Shown: positions 16,809 through 25,710, counted from the stretch's first letter. The stretch: 64,000 bases of DNA from Chloroflexota bacterium (GCA_019637815.1 JAHBUZ010000003.1:1-64000), one strand, 5' to 3'. The notes: generated by a model not told the origin, from the letters alone. Numbers and translations: made by a program.

Positions 16809-16880
16809 ACCCAGGCCAGCACGACCTCGTCGATCGGATCCGCGTGAGCGCCATCTCGGCCGCCCAGGATCGTCCGACCC

Positions 16881-17741
16881 GTGGATGACGCGCTCGAACC
16901 TGTGACCGGGACCGTCGAGCGACTGCCTGCCGCTTCGACGCCGTCGCCGGGACCCGTCACGCCCCAGCCCGGTCCAGCCCAGGCCGACGACGGCACCATG
17001 AGCCTCGTCGATCACCTCTCGGAGCTGCGTCGGCGGCTGTTCATCAGCGTCCTCGCCGTGGTCGCGGGCGGCGTCGTGGGCTGGATGCTCGCGCCCCGGG
17101 TCATGGAGATCCTCATCGGGCCGCTCCAGCAGGCGCATCCGGGTGCCACGGTCCAGTTCCTGACCGTCAGCGGCGGCTTCTTCCTGTACGTCAAGATCTC
17201 GCTCATCTTCGGGGTCATCCTGGGCCTGCCGATCATCGTGTACCAGGTCTGGCAGTTCGTGGCGCCGGGTCTCACACCCCAGGAGCGCCGCGCGGCCCTG
17301 CCCTGGATCCCCGCCTCGATCGTGTTCTTCACGCTCGGGGTCATCGTGGCGTTCGTCACGCTGCCGTTCGCCATCGAGTTCCTGACCGGCTTCACACAAC
17401 CCGGCGTGTCCGAGTCCCGGCCGAGCGGTGAGGCCTACTACGGCTTCGTGACCATGATGTTCCTCATCTTCGGCGCGGTCATGGAGTTCCCCATCGCGCT
17501 CGTGTTCCTCGCCAAGCTGGGGATCCTCAACGTGGCGCTGCTCAAGCGGAGCCGGCGCATGGTCATCCTGGGCATCACCATCTTCGCGGTGGTGGCCACG
17601 CCCGGCGGTGATCCCATCAGCCCCATCGTGATGGCCTCGGTCATGTACGTGCTGTTCGAGTTCACCATCTACATGCTGTCCCGCAACGCGATCCCCGAAC
17701 CGCCGCAGCCCGCCGAGGTGGACGCTCCGGATGTCGGCTGA
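16881..17741 (+). CDS. tatC: Sec-independent translocase subunit TatC
   Basis: 286 residues from a GTG. A 40-residue proline-rich N-terminal tail precedes the conserved MSLVDHLSELRRRLFIS, the twin-arginine signal recognition site. Six membrane helices follow, with QVWQFVAPGLTPQERRA after helix 2 and a conserved Glu in EFPIALVFLAKLG. TatC is the receptor of the Tat pathway for folded proteins. The ATG of rapZ lies inside its 3' end (11-base overlap), so the two are co-transcribed. The N-terminal extension is longer than usual, and an alternative start at the Met of MSLVDH is possible. Confidence 0.95.
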   Translation: MDDALEPVTGTVERLPAASTPSPGPVTPQPGPAQADDGTMSLVDHLSELRRRLFISVLAVVAGGVVGWMLAPRVMEILIGPLQQAHPGATVQFLTVSGGFFLYVKISLIFGVILGLPIIVYQVWQFVAPGLTPQERRAALPWIPASIVFFTLGVIVAFVTLPFAIEFLTGFTQPGVSESRPSGEAYYGFVTMMFLIFGAVMEFPIALVFLAKLGILNVALLKRSRRMVILGITIFAVVATPGGDPISPIVMASVMYVLFEFTIYMLSRNAIPEPPQPAEVDAPDVG

Positions 17742-18642
17742 GCCGATCACCACCGGATCGGAGGAGCCTGCGACGGGCGGCCAGCACGTCGCGATCATCA
17801 CGGGTCTCTCGGGGGGCGGCAAGACGGCCGCCAGCAAGCTGTTCGAGGACATCGGCTACACGGTCGTGGACAACGTGCCCAGCGAGCTGCTGCGGGAGCT
17901 CGCGGAGCTGGTCGCCAACGACCCGGAGCGATATCGACGGGTGGCGCTCGTGCTCGACGTCCGGTCTGGTGATGCGCCGATGGCCCTGGGCGCCGCGCTC
18001 GGTGCGCTCCATGGCCGCGACATCCGGCCCCAGATCTTCTTCCTCGAGGCGTCCGACCAGGCGCTCATCCGGCGCTTCAGCGAGACCCGCCATCGACACC
18101 CCCTGGAGACCGGGCGCGGGGTGGCGCACGCGATCGAGCAGGAACGCCGCCAGCTCGAGGACGTCCGGGGCATGGCCCAGGTGATCATCGACACATCCGA
18201 CCTCTCCCAGCGTCAACTCCGTGAGCGCATCACGGGTGCGCTCGAGACCGCCCACGAGCCGGACCAGGTGACCCTCCAGGTCATCTCGTTCGGGTTCAAG
18301 CACGGCGTGCCGCTGGAGGCCGACCTGGTGTTCGACGTCCGGTTCATGGAGAACCCGTTCTACGTGCCGGAGCTGCGCAGCCTCGATGGCCGGGACGAGC
18401 CGGTCCGGGAGTTCGTGCTCCAGCAGCCGGTCACGGAGCGCTTCCTGGGCTTCCTCCACGACTTCTTCGAGTTCGCCATCCCCGCCTACCAGGGGGAGGG
18501 GAAGAGTCGCGTGACCATCGCCATCGGCTGCACGGGTGGGGTCCATCGATCGGTCGCCATCTCGGATGCCGTCGCCGAGGACCTCCGGCGTCAGGGCCAC
18601 GGCCCGGTACGGGTGTGGCATCGGGAGCTGGAGCGCACATGA
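17731..18642 (+). CDS. rapZ: RapZ/YvcJ-family nucleotide-binding protein
   Basis: 303 residues. A kinase-like P-loop, GLSGGGKT, is at 25-32. DNVPSELL and a Walker-B-like VALVLDVRSGD follow, then the C-terminal domain with FMENPFYVPELR and GCTGGVHRSVAI (near 266-277). In E. coli RapZ is an RNA-binding adaptor that senses glucosamine-6-phosphate and steers RNase E. In Gram-positives YvcJ is a GTPase/ATPase linked with YvcK. The conserved rapZ-yvcK-whiA order is present here with overlapping genes (ATGA into yvcK). The first 18 residues are non-conserved. Confidence 0.95.
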   Translation: MSAEPITTGSEEPATGGQHVAIITGLSGGGKTAASKLFEDIGYTVVDNVPSELLRELAELVANDPERYRRVALVLDVRSGDAPMALGAALGALHGRDIRPQIFFLEASDQALIRRFSETRHRHPLETGRGVAHAIEQERRQLEDVRGMAQVIIDTSDLSQRQLRERITGALETAHEPDQVTLQVISFGFKHGVPLEADLVFDVRFMENPFYVPELRSLDGRDEPVREFVLQQPVTERFLGFLHDFFEFAIPAYQGEGKSRVTIAIGCTGGVHRSVAISDAVAEDLRRQGHGPVRVWHRELERT

Positions 18643-19973
18643 GACCCGGCGAATCGCGCATGGCCCGGCTGCGTCGATGGCTGCGTCCCACGACCGGCGT
18701 GAGCGGCTGGCTCATCGTCGTGTTCGTGGGCGAGCTGATGCTCGCGCTGGCGGGTGGTCTCGTCATCCGGCAGCTGTTCCGGGACGTGCCCGCGGACAGC
18801 CCGGCCGGCCAGGCGTTCAACCTCGCCACGCTCCAGTTCCTGCCGGACTGGGCACGCCCGGTGCTCGTGCTCGTGGTGGGGGTCGCCATCCTCGTCTATG
18901 GCATGCGTCGGCTGATGGGCGTCCTGCTGGAGCCCTTCCCGGACCACACCCAGCCACTCGTGGAGCTCGTCTACCAGAAGCGCTCGCTGGCCCGCGGCCC
19001 GCGAGTCGTGGCCATCGGCGGCGGCACCGGGCAGTCGACGCTGCTGCGCGGCCTCAAGCAGCTGACCAGCAACATCACGGCGATCGTCACGGTGGCCGAT
19101 GACGGCGGATCGTCCGGCAAGCTGCGCGAGGAGCTGGGCATCGCACCCGTGGGTGACATCCGCAACTGCATCGCGGCGCTCGCGGACGCGGAGCCGACCA
19201 TGACCCGCCTCCTCCAGTACCGCTTCCCGACCGAGCAGGACGGGCAGCCGGGGCTCGGTGGCCACGCTTTCGGCAACCTGCTCATCGCCGCGCTGTCGGA
19301 CATCGCGCGCGACTTCGAGGAGGGGGTCCGGCTCTCCAACCGGGTGCTCGCGGTGCGTGGCCAGGTGGTCCCCGTGGCGCCCCAGCCGCTGACGCTCCAC
19401 GCGGAGCTCGCGGACGGCCAGGAGCTGGAGGGCCAGTCGCGCATCATGCGCACACGGGGCATCCGCCGGGTCTGGATCAGCCCCGATCGGGTCGCCGCCA
19501 GCGAGGACGCCACGGACGCCGTCCGGACCGCGGACCTGGTCGTGCTGGGGCCGGGCAGCCTGTACACGAGCCTGCTGCCGAGCCTGCTCGTGCCGGGCAT
19601 CCGCGCCGCGCTCGAGGAGTCGCCCGCGCTCCGGGTCTATGTCTGCAACGTCGCGACCCAGCCGGGCGAGACCGAGGGCTACACGCTCTCCGAGCATCTC
19701 GCCGCGCTGCACGCGCATCACGTCGGCCACCTCGTGGATGTGGTCGTGGCGAACGGCAACCTCCGGGCGCGGCCACCCGCCGACTACCACCAGGAGCCGG
19801 TGCGCATCGACCTGGTCGTCGGGAGCGGATCGCCCCGGCTCGTGGTGGACGATGTCGTGGACATCGAGAACGCCCATCGTCATGACCCCGCCAAGCTCGC
19901 CGCGACCCTGCTGCGACTGCTCGACGAGCGACAGGCCCAGCAGCCACCGCCGATGGCGCTCCGGACGGCCTGA
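18639..19973 (+). CDS. yvcK: YvcK/GlmR family protein with N-terminal membrane anchor
   Basis: 444 residues from the ATG at 18639 (ATGA overlap with rapZ). Two membrane helices lie at about 25-50 and 70-92. The CofD-like domain starts with VVAIGGGTGQSTLLRGLK and continues with VADDGGSSGKLREELG, PVGDIRNC and GHAFGNLLIAAL. YvcK binds UDP-GlcNAc and adjusts carbon flow to cell wall precursors on gluconeogenic media. Most bacterial YvcKs are soluble; the membrane-anchored form with about 120 extra residues occurs in some lineages. Its stop shares a base with the whiA start (TGATG). Confidence 0.93.
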   Translation: MRPGESRMARLRRWLRPTTGVSGWLIVVFVGELMLALAGGLVIRQLFRDVPADSPAGQAFNLATLQFLPDWARPVLVLVVGVAILVYGMRRLMGVLLEPFPDHTQPLVELVYQKRSLARGPRVVAIGGGTGQSTLLRGLKQLTSNITAIVTVADDGGSSGKLREELGIAPVGDIRNCIAALADAEPTMTRLLQYRFPTEQDGQPGLGGHAFGNLLIAALSDIARDFEEGVRLSNRVLAVRGQVVPVAPQPLTLHAELADGQELEGQSRIMRTRGIRRVWISPDRVAASEDATDAVRTADLVVLGPGSLYTSLLPSLLVPGIRAALEESPALRVYVCNVATQPGETEGYTLSEHLAALHAHHVGHLVDVVVANGNLRARPPADYHQEPVRIDLVVGSGSPRLVVDDVVDIENAHRHDPAKLAATLLRLLDERQAQQPPPMALRTA

Positions 19974-20764
19974 TGCCGAGCGGGGGTCGGACGGCCGCCG
20001 CCCGCACCCGGACCTCCGATGCCGAGCGGGACCTGGTGGCGGCGCTCCGTGCCGAGCTGGCGGCCGTGGAGTCCGTGCGGCCCTGCTGCCGGATGGCGCT
20101 GCGTGCCGGGCTTGGCGCCGCGGCCGAGGGGAAGGCACGCTCACCGGTGGTGGCACGGCTCGCGATCCGTCTCGATACGGTCCCGTCACGGCCCTTCGAC
20201 TGGTCGACGGCGCTCGATCACTGTCGCCTGGCGTGGCTTCGCGGCCGGTTCCTTGCATCCGGATCACTGAGCGTCACCGACCAGGGGCTCCACCTGGAGC
20301 TGCCGGGTGACGCCGCGGAGGCGCCGGCCCTGGTGGGCCACCTCGCCGAGCTGGGGCTCGCGTCGGCATGGCGGATGCGCCGAGGACGCGGCGTCGTGAC
20401 CCTCAAGCGCACGGACGACCTGCTGACGCTGCTGCGCCTCATGGGTGCGTCCACCTCCGTGCTGGACCTGGAAACACGGCTCGTGACGCGTCAGCTCCAG
20501 GGACACCTGAACCGGGTGCTCAACGCGGAGAGCGCGAACCTGCGTCGGACCGTGCGCGCCGCCCATCGGCAGGTGGGCGCGGTGGAGGCGCTCATCGAGG
20601 ACGGCCGGCTGTCCGAGCTCAGCAGCGTCGATCGAGAGGTCGCGGTGGCGCGGGTCGAGGCGCCGGAGGCATCGCTCAGCGAGCTCGCGGAACGCGTGGG
20701 TATCGGGCGGTCCCGGGTCCAGCGAGCGCTGGAGCGGATCGAGACGCTCCAGCTCCACGGCTGA
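19973..20764 (+). CDS. whiA: WhiA-type DNA-binding regulator
   Basis: 263 residues, shorter than the usual 300-330. The N-terminal region is a degenerate LAGLIDADG homing-endonuclease fold (CRLAWLRGRFLASGSLSV; ETRLVTRQLQGHLNRVLNAE). The family hallmark NAESANLRRTVRAAHRQVGA is at about 183-202. The C-terminal helix-turn-helix is SLSELAERVGIGRSRVQRAL (about 235-254). WhiA drives sporulation genes in Streptomyces and influences division and chromosome segregation in Bacillus. The nuclease fold is catalytically dead in the family. Last gene of rapZ-yvcK-whiA. Confidence 0.9.
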   Translation: MPSGGRTAAARTRTSDAERDLVAALRAELAAVESVRPCCRMALRAGLGAAAEGKARSPVVARLAIRLDTVPSRPFDWSTALDHCRLAWLRGRFLASGSLSVTDQGLHLELPGDAAEAPALVGHLAELGLASAWRMRRGRGVVTLKRTDDLLTLLRLMGASTSVLDLETRLVTRQLQGHLNRVLNAESANLRRTVRAAHRQVGAVEALIEDGRLSELSSVDREVAVARVEAPEASLSELAERVGIGRSRVQRALERIETLQLHG

Positions 20765-20832
20765 CGGCTCGGGCTGCGTCGAGCCCGCGGCCACCTGCGC
20801 CGACGCATCCCACGGTCAGCCCGGTCCGGCCG

Positions 20833-20838
20833 GATAAT
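20833..20838 (+). promoter_or_regulatory. -10 box (GATAAT) of tpiA-gpmI
   Basis: GATAAT ends 6 bases before the tpiA ATG, which points to a leaderless start for this pair. The TPI frame is open much further upstream, and this box supports the internal start. Confidence 0.45.
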
Positions 20839-20844
20839 GCCGTC

Positions 20845-21639
20845 ATGCGTCCTGTGATCATCGCCGGCAACTGGAAGATGAACGGCCTGCCCGCCGAGGC
20901 AGGCCCCCTCGCCGCCGCCATCGCGGCGGCCATGCCCCATCCGGACGTGGTCCGTGTGCTGTGCCCACCCTTCGTGTCGCTCGCCGCGGTGGATGCCGCG
21001 CTCGCCGGCACCGGGGTGGCGGTCGGCGCCCAGGACGTCCATGCGGAAGGGGCGGGTGCATATACCGGTGGGGTGTCCGCAGCGATGCTCGCCGGGCTCG
21101 CCACGTGGTGCATCGTCGGTCACTCCGAGCGTCGCCGGGACCAGGGGGAGACGGACGAGCTCATCGGCCACAAGCTGCTGCGCTGTCGCGAGGCGGGGCT
21201 GCGACCCATCCTGTGTGTCGGGGAGCAGCTCGCCGAACGTGAGGCCGGGCAGGCGGAGGCCACCGTCCAGGCGCAGCTCGCGGGTGCGCTCCGCGTGGTC
21301 ACCGCCGCGGGCGGCTTCCCGGATGATCTCGTGGTGGCCTATGAGCCGGTCTGGGCGATCGGCACCGGTCGGACGGCGCGGGGTGCCGATGCGTCCGCCA
21401 TGGCCGATGCGATCCGGGTCACCGCCGCGGCGCTCGGAGCGCCCGCCGACGGCAGCCGGCTGCCGGTGCTGTATGGCGGCAGCGTGACCAGCGCATCCGC
21501 GGGCGAGTTCCTCGCGGAGCCTGCCATCGACGGCGCGCTCGTGGGCGGTGCCAGCCTGAAGGTCGATGAGATGGCCGGCATCGTGGCGCGGGCCGCCGTG
21601 ACCGCACAGGCTCGTCTCGAAGCAGCGGGTGCCGCATGA
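20845..21639 (+). CDS. tpiA: Triosephosphate isomerase
   Basis: 264 residues starting MRPVIIAGNWKMN, the canonical N-terminus with the catalytic Lys in NWKMN. The electrophile is in VGHSERRRDQGE, the catalytic base Glu in AYEPVWAIGTG, and the phosphate loop in LYGGSVTS with ALVGGASL. It interconverts DHAP and glyceraldehyde-3-phosphate in glycolysis. The start is fixed by the family N-terminus and the GATAAT box; the frame open from 20368 upstream overlaps whiA and is not coding. The stop overlaps the gpmI start by four bases. Confidence 0.97.
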   Translation: MRPVIIAGNWKMNGLPAEAGPLAAAIAAAMPHPDVVRVLCPPFVSLAAVDAALAGTGVAVGAQDVHAEGAGAYTGGVSAAMLAGLATWCIVGHSERRRDQGETDELIGHKLLRCREAGLRPILCVGEQLAEREAGQAEATVQAQLAGALRVVTAAGGFPDDLVVAYEPVWAIGTGRTARGADASAMADAIRVTAAALGAPADGSRLPVLYGGSVTSASAGEFLAEPAIDGALVGGASLKVDEMAGIVARAAVTAQARLEAAGAA

Positions 21640-23285
21640 GTGGCCCGGAGGCCACCCCGGAGCCATCGTCCGACGCCCCGGAGCCATCCGGCGAGGCGGA
21701 GCCGCCGGTCGCCGGCGTGCTGCGCCGGCCTCGCCCGGTGATCCTCGTCGTGGTCGATGGGTTCGGCGTGGGCCCCGACCCCTCGGCGGACGCCATCGTC
21801 GCTGCGGGCATGCCCCGCTGGCGCGCCTTCCACGATGCGTGGCCGCACACGGTCCTCGACGCCTCCGGGCCGGCCGTGGGTCTGCCGGAGGGCCAGATGG
21901 GCAACAGCGAGGTCGGCCACCTCAACATCGGTGCCGGCCGGCCGGTGCTCCAGGACCTGCCACGCATCGATGCGGCCATCGCGGATGGCAGCCTCGCGAC
22001 GAATCCCGCGCTCGTGGAGGCGATGACCCTCGCCCGGGAGCGAGGCACGCGGCTCCACCTCATCAGCCTCATCGGACCCGGTGGCGTGCACGCGAATGAC
22101 CGGCATCTCGTGGCCGTGGCCGCGCTCGCCCGCGCGTCCGGGGTGGACGACGTGGTGGTCCACGCGCTCCTCGACGGCCGTGACACGCCGCCCCGCTCCG
22201 CGGTCGGATTCCTGGCCGATCTCGAGGGACGCTTGGCCGCGGCACATCCGAGGGCGCGCATCGCGACCATCGGTGGCCGCTACCACGCCATGGATCGCGA
22301 TCGGCGCTGGGAGCGGGTCGCGACCGGCTATGCGGCCATCGCGCACGGCGAGGCGGCCCATGACGCGCCCGCGGCGGAGGTCGCCCTCGCGGACGCGTAC
22401 GCACGCGGCGAGAACGACGAGTTCGTGGCGCCGACCCTCGTGGCGGGCGGTGCACCCATCCGCGATGGGGACGTGGTCATCCACTGCAACTTCCGGGCGG
22501 ATCGCGCCCGTGAGCTGACGCACGCGCTCGTGGATGCGACCTTCGATGGCTTCGACCGGGGCGAGCGTCCGAGCGGGGTCCACGTGGTCACGATGACCGA
22601 GTACGAGGAGGGGCTGCCCGTCGTGGTCGCCTTCCCGCCGGAGGTCGTCACGAGCCTCGCGGAGATCGTGTCCCAGCAGGGGTGGCGCCAGTTCCACGTC
22701 GCGGAGACGGAGAAGTACGCCCATGTGACCTACTTCCTGAACGGCGGCGTGGAGACGGCCTGGCCCGGTGAGGAGCGACAGCTCGTGCCCAGCCCCAAGG
22801 TCGCCACGTACGACCTGGAGCCCGCCATGAGCGCCGTGGCGGTGGCCGATGCCATCGTGGCGGCCATCACGGGCGGTGACTTCGATGTCGTGATGGCCAA
22901 CTTCGCGAACCCGGACATGGTCGGCCACACCGGGGTGTGGGACGCGGCCGTGGCGGCGTGCCGGGTCCTGGACGACTGTCTCGGGCGCGTGATCGAGGCG
23001 TTCGAGGTCGCGGACCGGACGTCGGTCGAGGCGGGTGGCGCGGGCGCGCTCCTGGTCGTCACCGCGGACCATGGCAACGCGGACGTGATGCGGGACGCCG
23101 CGGGCTCCCCGGTCACGGCGCACTCGTTGAGCCCTGTGCCGCTCGTGGTTGCTGGTGAGGCGGCCCGTGGTCTCCGACTGCGGCCCGGCGTGCTCTCCGA
23201 TGTGACACCCACGATCCTCGGGCTGCTCGGTCTGTCGCTCGCACCGGGCATGAGCGGGGAGTCGCTGGTGGTGGGGGAGGGCTGA
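21636..23285 (+). CDS. gpmI: 2,3-bisphosphoglycerate-independent phosphoglycerate mutase
   Basis: 549 residues. After a 30-residue variable N-terminus come VILVVVDGFGVG (metal Asp), EGQMGNSEVGHLNIGAGR with the catalytic Ser, HALLDGRDTPP, GRYHAMDRDRRWERV, NFRADRARELT and TADHGNADVM, all marks of the alkaline-phosphatase-like iPGM. It converts 3-phosphoglycerate to 2-phosphoglycerate with two metal ions (usually Mn). Coupled to tpiA by an ATGA overlap. No gap, pgk or eno is in the window, so this is a split glycolytic pair rather than the full operon. Confidence 0.97.
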   Translation: MSGPEATPEPSSDAPEPSGEAEPPVAGVLRRPRPVILVVVDGFGVGPDPSADAIVAAGMPRWRAFHDAWPHTVLDASGPAVGLPEGQMGNSEVGHLNIGAGRPVLQDLPRIDAAIADGSLATNPALVEAMTLARERGTRLHLISLIGPGGVHANDRHLVAVAALARASGVDDVVVHALLDGRDTPPRSAVGFLADLEGRLAAAHPRARIATIGGRYHAMDRDRRWERVATGYAAIAHGEAAHDAPAAEVALADAYARGENDEFVAPTLVAGGAPIRDGDVVIHCNFRADRARELTHALVDATFDGFDRGERPSGVHVVTMTEYEEGLPVVVAFPPEVVTSLAEIVSQQGWRQFHVAETEKYAHVTYFLNGGVETAWPGEERQLVPSPKVATYDLEPAMSAVAVADAIVAAITGGDFDVVMANFANPDMVGHTGVWDAAVAACRVLDDCLGRVIEAFEVADRTSVEAGGAGALLVVTADHGNADVMRDAAGSPVTAHSLSPVPLVVAGEAARGLRLRPGVLSDVTPTILGLLGLSLAPGMSGESLVVGEG

Positions 23286-23372
23286 CCGGGTGCTCCATCG
23301 GCCGGTGCCGGTCGTGGGTCGGCGGTCGAGCGTCTCCTGTCGCGGGCACGCGGGCGTCCGCGCGGTGCGTGC

Positions 23373-23378
23373 TATCCT
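23373..23378 (+). promoter_or_regulatory. -10 box (TATCCT) of secG
   Basis: TATCCT lies 36 bases before the GTG of secG in the 129-base gap after gpmI, giving a short leader. No good -35 is seen. Confidence 0.35.
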
Positions 23379-23414
23379 GTCGGCCCGTCCATCGAACGCC
23401 GGAGTCGCCTGTCC

Positions 23415-23651
23415 GTGAACCCGATCCTCGCGATCGCAGAGATCCTCGTCTCCATCGGCCTCATCGCGGCCATCCTGCTCCAGTCGCGGGGTGCCGGTCT
23501 GGGCGCCACGTTCGGCGGTGAGTCGTCCGCGTACCGGAGTCGCCGGGGCGTCGAGAAGACGCTGTTCCAGTTCACGATCGTGATGGCCGCGCTGTTCGTC
23601 GGGGTGTGTCTCATCGCGTTCGTGACCGCGCCTCCCATCCCCACCAGCTAG
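23415..23651 (+). CDS. secG: Protein translocase subunit SecG
   Basis: 78 residues from a GTG. Two membrane helices (about 5-22 and 51-70) flank the conserved cytoplasmic loop LLQSRGAGLGATFGGES. SecG helps SecYE-SecA translocation by topology changes. It stands between gpmI and the tRNA-Leu genes, a placement also common after tpi-gpm in other bacteria. The 78-residue length is normal for Gram-positive-type SecG. Confidence 0.95.
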   Translation: MNPILAIAEILVSIGLIAAILLQSRGAGLGATFGGESSAYRSRRGVEKTLFQFTIVMAALFVGVCLIAFVTAPPIPTS

Positions 23652-23686
23652 GGGCGGCCCGACCGGGGTCCCGGGCGTCGGTGTGG

Positions 23687-23692
23687 TAGCAT
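23687..23692 (+). promoter_or_regulatory. -10 box (TAGCAT) of the first tRNA group
   Basis: TAGCAT lies 43 bases before the first tRNA-Leu. It is the same hexamer as before recJ and other genes here. Confidence 0.3.
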
Positions 23693-23735
23693 CGGCGCTC
23701 GCTCAGGTGCCTCTCGGGGGACCTGCGCAGGCCAC

Positions 23736-23822
23736 GCCGAGGTGGCGGAATAGGCAGACGCGCCAGGTTCAGGACCTGGTGGCCGCAAGGTCGTGTGGGT
23801 TCAAGTCCCTCCCTCGGTACCA
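23736..23822 (+). tRNA. tRNA-Leu(CAG)
   Basis: Cloverleaf with a GCCGAGG acceptor arm, long variable arm and GGTTCAAGTCC T-arm. The anticodon loop TTCAGGA gives CAG at 23770-23772. CCA is encoded. Confidence 0.96.
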
Positions 23823-23853
23823 TCCCTCGGTCTGCGTTCGGAGCGAAGCCCCT

Positions 23854-23938
23854 GCCCAGGTGGCGGAATTGGTATACGCGTACGTTTGAGGGGCGTATGA
23901 GGCAACTCATCCGGGTTCAAGTCCCGGCCTGGGCACCA
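23854..23938 (+). tRNA. tRNA-Leu(GAG)
   Basis: GCCCAGG/CCTGGGC acceptor stem, long variable arm, and anticodon loop TTGAGGG with GAG at 23888-23890. CCA is encoded. It lies 31 bases after tRNA-Leu(CAG) and is probably co-transcribed with it. Confidence 0.96.
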
Positions 23939-24030
23939 ACACGCTGATCCATCGGCGGCCGGCAGCGGCCGCCGTCGTCGTTCCCGGCGCCACATCGCGC
24001 GCCGTCCGGGGACCCGCGGGGTCGCCCGGG

Positions 24031-24036
24031 TACCAT
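24031..24036 (+). promoter_or_regulatory. -10 box (TACCAT) of tRNA-Val
   Basis: TACCAT ends 10 bases before the first base of tRNA-Val. Confidence 0.35.
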
Positions 24037-24046
24037 GGCCTCATCA

Positions 24047-24124
24047 GGGCGGTTAGCTCAGTCCGGTCAGAGCGCCTCGCTTACACCGAGGATGTCGGGG
24101 GTTCGAGTCCCTCACCGCCCACCA
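24047..24124 (+). tRNA. tRNA-Val(TAC)
   Basis: GGGCGGT/ACCGCCC acceptor stem, CCTCG/CGAGG anticodon stem, loop CTTACAC with TAC at 24082-24084, T-arm GGTTCGAGTCC. CCA is encoded. Confidence 0.96.
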
Positions 24125-24260
24125 TTTCCGGAGCACGCATCGGGCCGTGAGCCAGGGAACGACGGGCGCATGGCGCATCCTCGATCCAGCGTGGGCCGGT
24201 GGCCGCGCCTGGAGACCGTCAGCGGTCGGCATCGCGGTGAGGCGGTGGGCAGGCCAGCGG

Positions 24261-24266
24261 TAGCAT
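24261..24266 (+). promoter_or_regulatory. -10 box (TAGCAT) of the methyltransferase-like gene
   Basis: TAGCAT ends 6 bases before the ATG at 24273, a leaderless arrangement. Confidence 0.4.
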
Positions 24267-24272
24267 GGATGG

Positions 24273-24734
24273 ATGGTCGACGCGCCGGCGTACCGGATCT
24301 GGCCGCCCGTGGCGTTGGGGGTGCCGTGGCTGGTCGGCATCGGCATGACGATCGGCATCGGTGACCCGATCGCACTGCCGGCCGGGATCGCACGGATGAC
24401 CGCGGTCGCCCTCATCGTCGCTGTCGCCGCCTGGAACGGCTGGGCGCTGTGGCTCATGGCGCGGCATGGTACGGCGCTGCTGCCGGGTGGCGCCACGCGC
24501 ACGATCCTCGACAGCGGTCCGTTCGGGGTGAGCCGCAACCCGCTGTACCTGGGGCTGATCGCGCTCGACGCGGCGCTGGCGCTACTGTGGCCCTCGTTCT
24601 GGGCGCTCGCGCTGGTGCCCGTCGGGGTCGTGGCGCTGTGGTGGGGTGCGATCCTGCCTGAGGAGCGGTATCTCGCCGAGAAGTTCGGTGTCGAGTACGA
24701 CGCCTACCGCGCCCGGGTGCGACGCTGGCTGTGA
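24273..24734 (+). CDS. Isoprenylcysteine methyltransferase (ICMT)/PEMT-like membrane methyltransferase
   Basis: 153 residues with about four hydrophobic segments. The C-terminal half has the SAM-binding signature of the ICMT/phospholipid methyltransferase family: GPFGVSRNPLYLGLI (about 87-101) and EERYLAEKFGVEYDAYRARV (about 130-149). Members methylate isoprenylated cysteines, phospholipids or other lipophilic acceptors; the bacterial substrate is usually unknown. It is the first of three closely packed genes (methyltransferase, TfoX-like, GNAT). A start 8 bases upstream is in another frame and is rejected. Confidence 0.8.
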   Translation: MVDAPAYRIWPPVALGVPWLVGIGMTIGIGDPIALPAGIARMTAVALIVAVAAWNGWALWLMARHGTALLPGGATRTILDSGPFGVSRNPLYLGLIALDAALALLWPSFWALALVPVGVVALWWGAILPEERYLAEKFGVEYDAYRARVRRWL

Positions 24735-24744
24735 GGCGCCCGAG

Positions 24745-25098
24745 GTGACCACCATCCCTCCGCCCCAGGTCGAGCTGGTCGAGCGCCTTCGCACCCTGCT
24801 CGGTGATGAGCCGACCACTCGTGAGCAGTCGATGTTCGGGGTGCGCGCGTTCATGGTCCGTGACCGGATGGTCGTGGCGGCGCAGAAGGACGGCGGGCTC
24901 CTGGTCCGGGTGCCACTGGAGCGAGACGACGAGCTGCTCGGTCGGCCCGGTGCGTCTCGACCCGAGATGGGGGCCGGTCGCTCCATGGGCCCGGGCTGGA
25001 TCACGGTCGCGGCGTCCGCCATCGAGACCGATGCGGGCCTGTCCGTCTGGCTGACCATCGCTCTCGATCGAAAGCGTCCGGCCACCGAGCCCGCATGA
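24745..25098 (+). CDS. TfoX/Sxy N-terminal-domain protein
   Basis: 117 residues from a GTG 10 bases after the previous stop. LVERLRTLLGDEPTTREQSM, FGVRAFMVRDRMVVAAQKDG and LLVRVPLERDDEL follow the TfoX N-terminal pattern, in which MFGG-like becomes MFGVRAF. In Haemophilus and Vibrio TfoX turns on competence, but the stand-alone N-terminal domain in other bacteria has no proven role. Its stop overlaps the next start by four bases (ATGA). Confidence 0.75.
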   Translation: MTTIPPPQVELVERLRTLLGDEPTTREQSMFGVRAFMVRDRMVVAAQKDGGLLVRVPLERDDELLGRPGASRPEMGAGRSMGPGWITVAASAIETDAGLSVWLTIALDRKRPATEPA

Positions 25099-25628
25099 TC
25101 CGGGGCGCGACCGCAGACGACATCTTCGCCATCCATCGGTTCGGCGAGACATACATCCGACCCCACTACGCGCCGCTGATCGGCGCGGCCGCCGCGGACG
25201 AGCAGGTCCGCCGCTGGTGGAGCGAGGCGAGTCTGGCTGCGCCCGTGGCCGATGGACTCGTCGTGGTCGCCGAGGCGGACGGCGCGATCGTGGGCGTCGG
25301 CCAGCGTGGTCGTCGAGGTCCCGACCATGTCATCTACAAGCTCTATCTCGATCCGGCCTACCGCGGTCGACGGCTCGGCCCGCGGCTGCTGGACGCGCTC
25401 ATCGGCCAGCTGCCCGGGGATGTCGACCGCGTGCTCATCGAGCACTTCGTGGGCAATGCGCGTGCCGGGAGCTTCTATGAGCGGGAGGGCTACACGGTCG
25501 AGCGCGTGGAGCCGGACCCGGGTGGCGATCCGCGCCGCGGCGTGGTGTGGCGTGCCCGTGACCTGGGTGCGCATCGGTCGGCAGGTGGATCGTCACACGA
25601 CCGAGATGCGCCGTCCGACCGGCTGTGA
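25095..25628 (+). CDS. GNAT-family N-acetyltransferase
   Basis: 177 residues. The first strand-helix is MIRGATADDIFAIHRFGETY. The acetyl-CoA site is in YKLYLDPAYRGRRLGPRLLD (motif A, RxGxGxR-like as YRGRRLG), followed by NARAGSFYEREGYTVERVEP (motif B). The substrate cannot be told from sequence. It is coupled to the TfoX-like gene by ATGA. The last 20 residues are serine/aspartate-rich and probably disordered. Confidence 0.85.
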   Translation: MIRGATADDIFAIHRFGETYIRPHYAPLIGAAAADEQVRRWWSEASLAAPVADGLVVVAEADGAIVGVGQRGRRGPDHVIYKLYLDPAYRGRRLGPRLLDALIGQLPGDVDRVLIEHFVGNARAGSFYEREGYTVERVEPDPGGDPRRGVVWRARDLGAHRSAGGSSHDRDAPSDRL

Positions 25629-25710
25629 TGCGCCACGAGGTCGCCGATCCCTATCGTCCTTCCATCGGGGCGCCGCGGGCGCACCGGACCGACCGGAAAG
25701 GACGAACGGG